This document shows positions 27,683 through 40,200 of a stretch of 64,000 nucleotides of DNA, in pieces. The stretch lies in assembly GCA_009767595.1 (NCBI GenBank), contig VSDK01012280.1, positions 359,630 to 423,629 of the forward strand, in the 5' to 3' direction. How positions within the stretch are numbered: the first letter of the stretch is position 1; each line of letters starts with the position of its first letter. The notes below the pieces were generated by a model, which was not told the origin of the DNA, made no database searches, and worked only from the letters and a program-made list of their open reading frames with translations. The stretch is from Symbiodinium kawagutii. Its lineage: Eukaryota; Sar; Dinophyceae; Suessiales; Symbiodiniaceae. Both the position numbers and the translations under genes were made by a program.

Positions 27683-30600
27683 GGTTGCTCAGGGCATGTC
27701 GAGGCAAGGCGGGCGGACGACGGGCAGAAACGATCCACATTTTTTGAGTGGCATTTAGTGGCAGACCTCAGTGACCACTGGCTGCCAGTCACTGGCTGCT
27801 TCAAATACCTTCAAATCTGGTTCGTTTATCATGATGATTGGATGGAATCATCAATTTTGACTTCCTGAAGGGATTGGTTTGGTATTAGCAAACTGTATCA
27901 AACTATGTTTTATCGTAGGGTAAGAACTCAGTAGATTGAGCCCGACGTTCTTGCTCACCCTGATCCAGGTTTGAGCAGCTACCAGCGTCAATCAAATACC
28001 GAAGTCCGACATACTTTCCCGCGTATAACTGTGACTATGATTAACACTCACCATTGCCTTCGGCATCATTATTGTTCTCATTACTTGTTTTTTGGCTAAG
28101 ATCGCCATTATTTGGCAAATCATTTTTCAGCCCTCCTTATGACTAATATTCTTCGGCTCGGACCCATGGTGTCACAGCCGCAGGATGGTGCGCATGATCA
28201 TCATCACAGAGGCGCTCAAAGAATCAGCCGCTTTGCTGGGTACAGTGGGGTCAAATCACAAGATAGAGTCCATGAAAGTGTTGATGGTTCTGCTAGAACT
28301 GATCTCTTTCACTGAGAAGGATGCCTCCACCAAATGTGATGACAAACGATGGGTGTCTACCACTGGCCCTGAAACCTTAAAAAGAAGTGCTAGAGAGTTT
28401 CAGCTTCTGCCTAGAAAATGATGGTCTTGAAGGGCCAATGGTATGAATTTTGCCACCCTTCCTCAGCAGTTCATCAACTTCGGTGGCCCAGACTGCTGGT
28501 TTTGGGGGGAAGTTTCGTCCTGATCCAATTTTTCCGTAGCAGTAGAGGACGAGTTGGGCAAAGCCTGGGCTTCTCTGAAGTCTCCTCATGCAAGGCATTA
28601 GCAGATGGAAGGAATCTTGTATATCATATCATATATATATATAGTTATGTGATGTTATGTATGTTTTTTTCATTATTCTTCATTTCGATGCGAGGTTTCT
28701 ATAGTTAGTTGAGGCATATTGCGACTTGTAAACCGTTGAGACCAACTGCCAACTGCTGAGATTAGATGGCTTTCAGGCCATCGAGATGAAGGCCATCTAG
28801 ACAGCCATAATCATGGTGGTCATGGTGGCCACGGTCAAGGCCATGGAGCACATGGTAGCACACTCAGGGGGTGGCATGCCATGTGTCTTCCAGGGCTAGG
28901 GAGTGAATGTTTCGGTGGTCTACAGCAATCGAAGCAGTGGCTCGTTGGGTTGGTCAAATGAGTCCATGCGTCTTCCCCTCGTTGCCACCGATTTTGCACA
29001 TTTGCCACGACTTTCTGACTGTGCGTAGTCCATGTGAACAGTGGTCTTCAGTCCGCAAAGCCGTGGGGCCTTTGGGAGTCACCAAGCCAGCTGCTGGCTG
29101 GATCCCCATGTCACAGGTGTGCCAAGTGCTTGGTCTCAAATTACGCATCCAATGAGCGTGTTTTGTGTGCTGAAAGTCTGGCAGCCTATGCATCCCCAAA
29201 TCTTTGCGGTTTTCGACATCCAAGGCCATGCGTTCGCGATGGCCCGAGACCCAATGAGCACCCCAAGTTGTTGGAATCAGTTGGATGCTGTAAGGTGTTG
29301 GAGAGGCTTATGCTTTAAGAAGGGACAAGAAGGAATTTGCTTCTCTTTTTTCACTGCTCAAGGTATTTGCTGTAAGGATACTCCAAACATCCCAAACGGT
29401 TGATCACCGTGAGGGCAAGATTCGGGATACCGCTTACTGCCATTTGTGCAGGTGCTGGTACATTTCTCATTGCTTACGAATTTCACGCGCATTTCGGCAT
29501 GTGCCCGTTGAAATCCTGTTCGCCAAACCCCAAAAGTGTCACTTCTGGACAGTTCTGGCTGCATTTGGTGACGATTTCGTTGGATACTGCACTTGAGATC
29601 CCGAAGCTGAGATATCATGAGATATCCAGATTGCAAGACACACTCTGCCAGCGCTCAGGTGGCCAGGGAGATGGGAATGTTGACATTGAATATACATGGA
29701 CCATCATTGACAGTCGTTGACCATTGTTCATCCATTGTTCCTTTACCATCCCTGATCATCAGTTGGATATTGATATTCTTTCACCACTGTAGATCCACAA
29801 TTCTTCGCAGTCCGGGATTTCAAGTGGAGGACCAGGTTTGGTGAAGGTGTCGGCCAGCCAAGATGGACAGAGAGCCGGAGCCGCACATCGGTTTGAAGCT
29901 CAGCGAAGGCCACAGGTGGGAAACAGCGGCAGAGGCAAGGGCAGTGTGGGGTTCACGGATGTTCATGGGTGGGTGCCAGGTTAGCAGTGCATAGAAGCAA
30001 CAACCTCCACCTTCATAGGGTCAGCTTTCGTCTACCAACAGTGGGATTGGGTTTTACAACATGCAGGGAGGAAGAGCCCATGGCAAAGGATTATCATGAA
30101 GCATCAGCCATCATTACCAGAGCTAGAAGCGACCTGGATTAGTCAGGCGAGCTTGCTGGATTCGCTTTACTTTTAGAAAGCAGTGTTTCTGAATCAACCA
30201 TGTCAAACTTAAATAATACCTGTACCAGTCATTCAAATTGTATGATTGATCTTCGCTGCTTAATCTCTTCGCAATCCTACGTCGAAATGTGCAGAGATTG
30301 ATTTCCGAATCCATGTTGGGGGCTCGTTGTCTCAGGAAAATACAGATTCATCAATGGGACTCCTGTGTCCGACTTCGAAATCCAATGTTTGCGTCACATT
30401 CTTTGCAATAAATGTGGCTTTCCGAAATGGCACTCGTGGCAAAACATATGTGCGAGTCTGTGAGACATACGCCCTTATCGTCCTTTGTATGCTGTGTGTA
30501 CGTTGTTTTGGATGCATTTAAAGCGTATGCATATGGATGTGTAAGAAGTATGCATCCAGATCATAAATGAACCAGTTGAATGACAATTGAAGGAGGTAGG

Positions 30601-31246
30601 TGAAAGCTTGTCACCCATGGGTGAGACCGATTCCCAGACGATTCATGTAGCCGGATTTGATATGAACGGGGGGCTGGTTCCAAAAATGCAAAGGCAAGAC
30701 TAAAAGTGATCAATAATGATGGTTCATGCTGATTCATGATGGTTAATGGCAGTCTTGATGGTCAAAATTGCATGACTTCGTGACTTACTGACTGCATGGG
30801 GGATAAAGAAACAGCCTCCAGAAATGATTCGCGCGGCGAAACGATCCGTGTTTGCAGCGTTTTGGCAGGCATGGCACCGTGAAACCTCGACGAAAAACGT
30901 TTCATGAAGCCTGATGTTGCCGTATGCCTTTCCTTTTTTCTTAACTGTCAATAGAGACCAATACATGATAGATACAAGTAAATATAAAGCATGAAACCTA
31001 ATCAAGTAGATACTTAAGTAGATATAATATGTAGATATATGATATAATTGATATATATATAGTTATATAGTTATATAGTTGTGTAGTTGTATAGTTATTT
31101 TTGAAAGTCATAGACCTGGATCTCACACGATGCATTCTTGTTGCCGTAATGATCATTGCAGGTCAACCGTCTAGTCATTGACATCGCATGACATCGCATG
31201 GCCATGCCTTGAAGTCATTGGAAGCTGTTACTGCTTGCACGGGGCC
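27683..31246. other. No resolved gene; relic-like ORFs and A/T repeats
   Basis: Protein-like frames occur on both strands (28377-28598 -, 29358-29636 -, 28907-29155 +, 29034-29318 +, 29400-29720 +) without a consistent exon chain. The segment 28155-28290 resembles 32800-32886 (see that entry). A/T microsatellites lie at 28618-28645, and at 31030-31100 with an 8-bp theme (ttatatag). Confidence 0.35.
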
Positions 31247-34200
31247 ATGGGAGCGAACCACTCCACCAAGCAGGATGACCTGGAGGCGCCGGAAAGCCGA
31301 AGGAGAACACAGTACACTGGGCACAGGACCAAGGGATTCACACATGTAAAAATCCTTTTGTGTACTTTGAATCAGCACAAGGAATCCGGTTCATTTTAGT
31401 TATGATGATCAAATTGTTCAAAAATCCTTTTGAGAATGGTTGTATGAATTAGTTCATCATAGGAATCCCGCAGGTCTTCTTAAAAATGTATACTCAGGAT
31501 ATCTTAGCATCAGATATTGCCATAAGGCCAGTCAAAACATAAGTCAAATCCATAACCTTGATATTTAGCCATTAGAATTGCCACTACACCAAGAATCACA
31601 TGTTACGAAATGTCAATCAGCATTGATTGATAACCGAACATGGGTACAAAATGATAGCCATCTTTCGATCATACAAACATTTTGACCATCCTTCTGGAAC
31701 AATGCCATCCATCCTCAAATCAACAAACAGATGTTATTTTCAGGATGTTAACAGGAGGGGCATAAACCCACACCCATGCCCGTCCATGTGCTGGCAGCAA
31801 GCCACCGGACGTGTATCTTCCACTGGTTTGCACGCACAGCGATGCCTATAATAATGATTGGTATCCGTCAGTTGTAATGAATTTAGTGCTTTGCTGTGGG
31901 TTTCTGATCCTTTGCGTCCTATTGACTTGATTAGCAATTCGATGCCAACCACGTGGCCGGACAAGGAATCCAACATGAATCCGCTTTTTGGGATTGAATT
32001 TCTGCAAGGAATAAGCGATAGATGAGACATTTTTGTGACATTTTTGTATGCACATATTTAATCAGATGAGGATAGGTGGATGGGTGGAATATAGGCCATG
32101 CTGTAGTGAAAGATGCAGACAATGAACCATGATAGGCAGAGGTACCCAAACTGATAGAACGACAAGAAATGGCAGATAGTGACGAAGATGATCCGGAACG
32201 GTAGATACAGGTAGAAAGATCATCAGACATCAGACAAAGTAATTGGGTCATTTCCTCGGGATTTGGGTCCCCCCTAAGGTGATCCCTCCATGGGCGCCTG
32301 TGATAAGCATCACCGACTAAGCAAGGCCAAGTATATTTGGCTTGAGCCTCATGGTGGTACCACCGTGCATTGACATCTTTGAACCCATCATTGGCAGCCA
32401 ACTTGTTTGCCAATTTATCAACCATTTCTAGCCCTCAACCATCCTCAATCCGAGGATGACGTTGGATGTTGGACCCCATGGTTTCTCCCCTGGAGTTCAA
32501 CCATGTTCAACCCATGGCACCCAGGGAGGAACGCCTGGGATCCCCGTTCGTGCCTTGGGTGGTTCGCCGGGGCACCTGAGCTCCAGGCTGGATATCCCGA
32601 GGCTTGGGCTGAGGGCGCCTGGAACTCTCGGCGCCTCGGAGCCCAAAGCTTGGGGCGCTTCATGGCGCTTCCAACCGGCTCCAACCGATGCGGAGATGTT
32701 TTTTGTCAGGGGAGCATTGCAATGATTGGTGAAAAATGGCATTGCCATGGCTCCCAGATTTCATAGAATGATTTTTGATTGATTTCATGATTGTTCTGAA
32801 TGGCTCCGACCCAAATGTCACCATCTGAAGCCAAAGCATATGCCTTTATCAGAGAGGAGCTAAAAGAATTAGCGGCTTTAGGATGATTGCAGAATATTGT
32901 AGATGTAAAACACTGTAAAATGCCAGTGCATTTTTCTTCAATGATAAAAATTAATCGTAGACTAATTCATATTAAGATACTCTCTGTATTTGATGGGATT
33001 CATTACCAGCTATTTATGCTTGAGGGTGGTTTATCCTACCATTTGTCTAGGTGTAAGAAACAGAACTTTCAGAGGTCCAAATGGACCGTCGGTCCAGCGA
33101 TGTCCAGTGTCAGGTTCCAACTGCATCACGGATCACCCACTAAGGGCAACGACGATAACGACGACTATGACGCAACCATGGAGAAATAAATATGGATGAA
33201 CAAGTGAGCTCGCAAAATGTGGATTAAGTTTCCCGCATTTGTGTTCAGGTTGCAATATGTTAACTATGTGGCCAGTGCTTTTTCATCCAATAAGTGATAA
33301 AGAAACGTGGTAGGAGGATGAGCGACTCAGGGGGTATGCTTCATGATGCTTCTGTGTGTCCCCAGAGATCCCCTCAGAGGCATCAGTCGCCCCAGTCGGC
33401 GTCTTAGCGTAAGGAAAACGGGACGTCGATCTGCGCAATCGCAGTATGTGCAGCCACGCATGCAGATCAATCGGGACTTTGACGCTGGGAGATGATAGTG
33501 GCGTTCTTGGAGCGTTCCAGCAGTGGCTTTCTACAGTTCACGCTGACCAAATCTGATCAAGCTGAACTTTGACATGTGACCAGAACTATCAAACCATAGC
33601 TGTGAAGAGTATGCAGACCATGTTCAACGATTGCAATGAAGTAGTCCACAGATCATGATAAATTATAACTATAATCTTCAATAGCTTTTTTTTCCCATTC
33701 TGCCATCGGTCAAATTGTCCGGAAATGCTGTGGAATGCTATGTTCGAATGTTTACAAAGACCATCAAAGACCTCAAAGACCGAAGGAGTGGTTCTTGTAT
33801 CAGAGCCTTGTTGTCGACCTCCAACATGTGGTTTTGTACATGGGACCCTCGACCACCTGCATACAGATTCACTGCGGTTCAAGGTGTTGCACACAAGTAT
33901 ATCACCTACATGTTTCTATATGCGCGGCCGCTACATGTCACTAAAAATGAAGCTGCTTTTTATGAGTCCTGTAAGACTCAGCCCAACTTCGTCGGAATTC
34001 CAGTCGGTGCTTCAATGGCTTGAGGGTGGGTTTTGTTGCAATTAAAGTGTGTGGGAAAGTATTTTTGAGTATTTCTCATTTTAGATATGATCAAGCGTGC
34101 GGCATGGCTGCCAATATTATGATCATGGACGATATTGACAACAATGGGCATAGGACAGATGATAGTGAACCACTGGTTTTTTTCATTCGTATCATCTCGT

Positions 34201-37200
34201 TTCATTGGCATGACCACGCCTAGCAGATTGTCCTTCGCCATCAGCAAACCAATCATAGATACTGATGGTGTCCGGATTGACTTGCTTCAGTTTTCCCTTG
34301 GCAATCAAAAATAGCTGGCTTCAAGCCATGGCCATTCCCTTGCTAGCTAAACAATGGTGCATACTTGAGCCACCGAGCTGTATGTAGCTGATAGCCCCAG
34401 AGAGAGAGAGAGAGAGAGTTGTTGGCATTGTACATTTCAGAGTGGTTGCCAGAGTTTGCTTGGTCGAGTTGTGATTGAATCCATTGCCTGACCTCCGGTG
34501 TGCATTAAATATCATTGAATGATGCATGATAGGAAGGCCTATGCAACACCCAGCCGCATATGATCGAATACTGTACATTGTTTTGTGGGTTTGTTGCCCT
34601 CAAGGCCCGTTGATGAGAGGATATGGTTGCTTGAATGGATTTGACTATTCCGAGAGCCGAGGAAGAAGCCAAGAGGGTTGCTATGATGCCACCTGGCTGT
34701 GATGTCCTTACTGATCCTATTTTGTTGATTTGACTAATCACATATTCGTCATGTGTGCATGTGAATGCATCTTAGATTCTGATGTGGAGTTGGGCACTGC
34801 CACTTCCGATATACTCCACTGGGTACGAAGAGTATGGCACTGGAAGGGACACGATGTTATCAAATGCCTTTGTGCTCTTGCACATTACATACCCCAAAAG
34901 CCCTGTTTGATGTCATGCGGTGCTTGTGTCGTTTATTCTCCAACCGTTCGCCGGGTACATAATGATGTATTTGTTCCAATCACTTTGGGAGCGGACTGTT
35001 CACATCATGGCTCACTGCGACCTACAGCTTGGCACCTGCCCTTTATTGGTTGTTGAAAGTTGAAAGTAGCTACGATACTGCAGGATGATTATAGGTCAGG
35101 GTACCACCCCAAAAAATAGATGGATGATGATGGATGAACATGACAACCGAGGCACTTCTTCCCCTGAAACTGAGCAAAAATGGGACCCCTTACCACGTAG
35201 AGCGCTTCATAGAAATAATGTACTGGCTGACCAACAGACGCGTAGTGTGTTTGTTGGCATGTCCTGGATTGCAGTTCTGTTGTCATGTCAGCAAATCATG
35301 TCATTTCTTTGCTTGGCTCCACTGCAGCAAATCAACCTATTATACCTCAACTTGATCTTTCAGATGCAACTTCATCGTTATGGTTTATTATCCAGCCGGC
35401 AATGTTAGAAGGAGAGTCGCTGCCATTAATCAGCCCGTGATTGCAGGTTGGTAATGAGCTGCTAGACATGATGTTACCAAATCATACTCGTGTATTTTCA
35501 TCCTCCCCAAAGATTGGCTCCTTTCTACCCCACAGGAACGCTGTTCATTTGGGAAAGACGTTTCCACACATAGCAATCAGATAGGGTGCACTGAGTGTTT
35601 GAGGTTGGAACCTGGTGAGACCTGGTTAGAAGCTGGTGGGAACCTGGTTGAAACCTGGGACATCCTGGGCAGGTTCGAACATTTGGAGCACATCGACGAC
35701 GACTTGTCCTGGGGAGGTCTACAAGCTGCAGCCACCGAAGCCTTGAAGCCCAGCAGGTGAGGGGGAGTGGGGAACCCAGGAAGGGGATGGAAGAGGGGAA
35801 GGGATGGGAAGGGGACAATGGGAGACAACATATGCACAACTGTTGGCTTGTTGAGATATTTGTCGTTTTTCTTTAATGTTTCAGTTAAGTTTTTTCCCCA
35901 CCTGTCAGGTGAGGGTTGTTAGATTTTATCAGAGCTGTCATGCTCCTTCTCCTCCTTACTCTCCCCATCCCCATCCTCATCCTCATCCTCCTCCACCACG
36001 AGCATCCATGCCTAGTGGTCGCTGCCGGACCTCAACCACGAGGAAAGAACGTCAGAAAGAATGTCAGAAGACATGTCAGACAGAATGTTAGAAAGAATGG
36101 CAGAAGATATGTCAGAAAGAATGTCAGAAGAGATGTCAGAAAGAATGTCAGAAGATATGTCAGAGAGAATGTCAGAAAGAATGTCAGAAGAGATGCCAGA
36201 AAGAATGTCAGAAAGAATGTCAGAAGAGATGTCAGACAGAATGTCAGAAGATATGTCAGAGAGAATGTCAAAAGATATGCCAGAAAGAATGTCAGAAGAG
36301 ATGTCAGANNNNNNNNNNNNNNNNNNNNNNNNNNNNNNNNNNNNNNNNNNNNNNNNNNNNNNNNNNNNNNNNNNNNNNNNNNNNNNNNNNNNNNNNNNNN
36401 NNNNNNNNNNNNNNNNNNNNNNNNNNNNNNNNNNNNNNNNNNNNNNNNNNNNNNNNNNNNNNNNNNNNNNNNNNNNNNNNNNNNNNNNNNNNNNNNNNNN
36501 NNNNNNNNNNNNNNNNNNNNNNNNNNNNNNNNNNNNNNNNNNNNNNNNNNNNNNNNNNNNNNNNNNNNNNNNNNNNNNNNNNNNNNNNNNNNNNNNNNNN
36601 NNNNNNNNNNNNNNNNNNNNNNNNNNNNNNNNNNNNNNNNNNNNNNNNNNNNNNNNNNNNNNNNNNNNNNNNNNNNNNNNNNNNNNNNNNNNNNNNNNNN
36701 NNNNNNNNNNNNNNNNNNNNNNNNNNNNNNNNNNNNNNNNNNNNNNNNNNNNNNNNNNNNNNNNNNNNNNNNNNNNNNNNNNNNNNNNNNNNNNNNNNNN
36801 NNNNNNNNNNNNNNNNNNNNNNNNNNNNNNNNNNNNNNNNNNNNNNNNNNNNNNNNNNNNNNNNNNNNNNNNNNNNNNNNNNNNNNNNNNNNNNNNNNNN
36901 NNNNNNNNNNNNNNNNNNNNNNNNNNNNNNNNNNNNNNNNNNNNNNNNNNNNNNNNNNNNNNNNNNNNNNNNNNNNNNNNNNNNNNNNATGCCAGAAAGA
37001 ATGTCAGAGAGAATGTCAGAAGATATGTCAGAGACAATGTCAGAAGATATGCCAGAAGACATGTCAGAAAGAATGTCAGAAGATATGTCAGGAAGAGTGT
37101 TGGAAGATATGTCAGAAAAAATGTCAGAAGAGATGTCAGAAAGAAAGTCAAAAGATATGCCAGAAAGAACGTCAGAGAGAATGTCAAAAGAAATGTCAGG

Positions 37201-40200
37201 TAAGAATGCCAGAAGAGATGTCAGAAGAATGTCAGAAAGAATGGCAGAAGATAAGGCAGAAGATATGTCAGAAAGAATGTCAGAGAGAATGTCAGAGAGA
37301 ATGTCAAAAGATATGCCAGAAAGAATGTCAGAAGAGATGTCAGGAGAATGTCAAAAGATATGCCAGAAAGAATGCCAAAAGATATGCCAGAAAGAATGTC
37401 AGAGAGAATGTCAGAAGAAATGTCAGAAGAGATGTCAGAAAGAATGTCAGAAGATATGTCAGGAAGAGTGTTGGAAGATATGTCAGAAAAAATGTCAGAA
37501 GAGATGTCAGAAAGAAAGTCAAAAGATATGCCAGAAAGAACGTCAGAGAGAATGTCAAAAGAAATGTCAGGTAAGAATGCCAGAAGAGATGTCAGAAGAA
37601 TGTCAGAAAGAATGGCAGAAGATAAGGCAGAAGATATGTCAGAAAGAATGTCAGAGAGAATGTCAGAGAGAATGTCAAAAGATATGCCAGAAAGAATGGC
37701 AGAAGATATGGCAGAAGATATATCAGAAAGAATGTCAGAGAGAATGTCAGAAGATTTGTCAGAAAGAATGTCAGAAGAGATGTCAGAGAGAATGTCAAAA
37801 GATATGCCAGAAAGAATGGCAGAAGATATGGCAGAAGATATATCAGAAAGAATGTCAGAGAGAATGTCAGAGAGAATGTCAAAAGATATGCCAGAAAGAA
37901 TGTCAGAGAGAATGTCATAAGATATGTCAGAAGACATGTCAGAAAGAATGTCAGACGATATGCCAGAGAGAATGTCAAAAGATATGCCAGACAGAATGTC
38001 AGAGAGAATGTCAAAAGAAATGTCAGGAAAGAATGTCAGAAGAGATGTCAGAATAAATGTCAGAGAGAATGTCAGAAGATATGTCAGAAGAAATGCCAGA
38101 AGACATGGCAGAAAGAATGTCAGAAGATATGTCGGAGAGAATGTCAGAAGAGATGCCAGAAAGAATGTCAGAGAGAATGTCAGAAGAGATGCCAGAAAGA
38201 ATGTCAGAGAGAATGCCAGAAGATATGTCAGAAGACATGTCGGAAAGAATGTCAGAAGATATGTCGGAGAGAATGCCAGAAGAGATGCCAGAAAGAATGT
38301 CAGAGAGAATGCCAGAAGATATGTCAGAAGACATGTCGGAAAGAATGTCAGAAGATATGTCGGAGAGAATGCCAGAAGAGATGCCAGAAAGAATGTCAGA
38401 GAGAATGCCAGAAGATATGTCAGAAGACATGTCGGAAAGAATGTCAGAAGATATGTCGGAGAGAATGCCAGAAGAGATGCCAGAAAGAATGTCAGAGAGA
38501 ATGCCAGAAGATATGTCAGAAGACATGTCGGAAAGAATGTCAGAAGATATGTCGGAGAGAATGCCAGAAGAGATGCCAGAAAGAATGTCAGAGAGAATGC
38601 CAGAAGATATGTCAGAAGACATGTCAGAAAAAATGTCAGAAGATATGCCGGAGAGAATGTCAGAAAGAATGTCATTCTACATGCCGGAGAGAATTTAAGA
38701 CAAAAGTGGAGGCAAGAAGCGGTGTTGAAATGACATGGTGGGGATCACTCGAAGTAAAGTACTTTTCATGTGGTTCTTTCCGCCACTTGTACAAAGACGG
38801 ATGGGAATGGGTGCGGCAATCATGGGCTGCCACGTTGTTTCTCTGGATGGCGGTGATGGCATAAGGCATTCCCCAACGCTCCAAAACTGATCGTTAGCCA
38901 TACCATGAATCAAATATGGGGAAACCATTTCTGGGTAATTTCTCCATTGACTACTGTCGGCGACTATATAGATCTTTCAACCGACTAACTGTGCAACTGC
39001 CAATCATCAGTAGCTACCGTCAACCAAGAACCAAGATCAGGTTCTTGCTGTGAACTGTACATAATCAACGCCAACACAAATTCTGAACATCTTTAACAGT
39101 CGTCAGGCACCCTCCATTTAGCCGGAGGGGCAATGGAGCCAACCTTGATGGCCGTGACCAATTCTCCCGAAAACTGCAGTCCAAAATCGTGCAGGCTCTT
39201 GAAGACGTGCGTGATTCTGAGCCCCTTTCTTGTCTGGGACTGAGGGGGACCAGCAGAGATGAGGTTTTTGCATGATACCTCAGGCCTTTCCATATATTTT
39301 TCCAGGAACCACACAGGTTGCCGAAAAATATAACCAGAATGGATAGTGACCGGTAGCGACCCCGGTCATGTGATCCTTACAGCCACATGTTGGCTACTGT
39401 TGATTGGAGCTTTCGCTGGGCTACCGGGACCACAGGCACTATGATTGCCATTATTGGCGTCCACAGATGGGGTTACCACCTGGGAGACCCAAAACGATAC
39501 TTGACAAAAAAGAGACCGGCAATGTTCGGGGCATACCAACATCATCGAACATCCCCAAAGAGTTCATTTGGATTGATTTGGGCTATCATTCTTGCCTGGT
39601 GGTGCTTTTGCAGGCCTGGTTATGTCACACGGCTGTTTGAGATCTGAGATGGGTTCTCCTCAGGTCATCCAAATCTTTGACATTCTCCTTGCCACAGCAT
39701 CAAGACATCTTGTGGCAAGCTGATGACACACATGCACACACATCAAAATGAAATATTCCGAGGAGTGAGGATCCACCAGTGTTTCCATAGACGGGGCATG
39801 ACAGGGCTGTCCACGCTGCAGTACACGCAATAGTTGCCCCGATGGTGTCCAGACCCACGCCAGTAGTGGCCAGCACTGACTAGTGCCCAGGTGCCTGAGC
39901 GAATTCACATGTATATCATGTTACATTTGGAACAGAGATTGGGATATCAATGAGTACATTTGCATGTGCACGCATTGTACGTTTGGGTGTGTGTGTGTGT
40001 GTCTGCGCGCGGTGTGGAACGGTAAGCTTATGTAGATATACACGCGCATACGTATGTATGCTTTATAGAGTGTGTGTGTGTGTGTGCACGTGTTGTTGAA
40101 AAGCATGTCAAATGGCATGTTCATTGTCGTTGTACAAGTAAGTAAGGTATTCATTAGTATATATCATGATGAGTATTGTAGATACACATGGGCAAAGACC

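Larger units (their letters stand above)
36049..38695. repeat. 12-bp minisatellite array, intronic
   Basis: The unit is atgtcagaaaga with variants (gaagat, gaagag, atgcca). It fills the intron of gene 6 between the exons 35673-35756 and 39122 onward. The unit length is a multiple of three and it has no stop in five of six frames, so long artificial ORFs arise (Met-Ser-Glu-Arg, Cys-Gln-Lys-Glu, Val-Arg-Lys-Asn repeats). Flanking exons join in phase across it and occasional stops and 1-2 bp slips occur, so I take it as non-coding. It is strongly purine-rich on the + strand. Confidence 0.95.

Noticed and set aside
36049-38695. Long open frames of Met-Ser-Glu-Arg, Cys-Gln-Lys-Glu and Val-Arg-Lys-Asn repeats (up to about 550 residues)
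   Set aside because: They follow from a stop-free 12-bp unit. They run through an N gap, occur in five frames on both strands, and lie between exons that join in phase without them.
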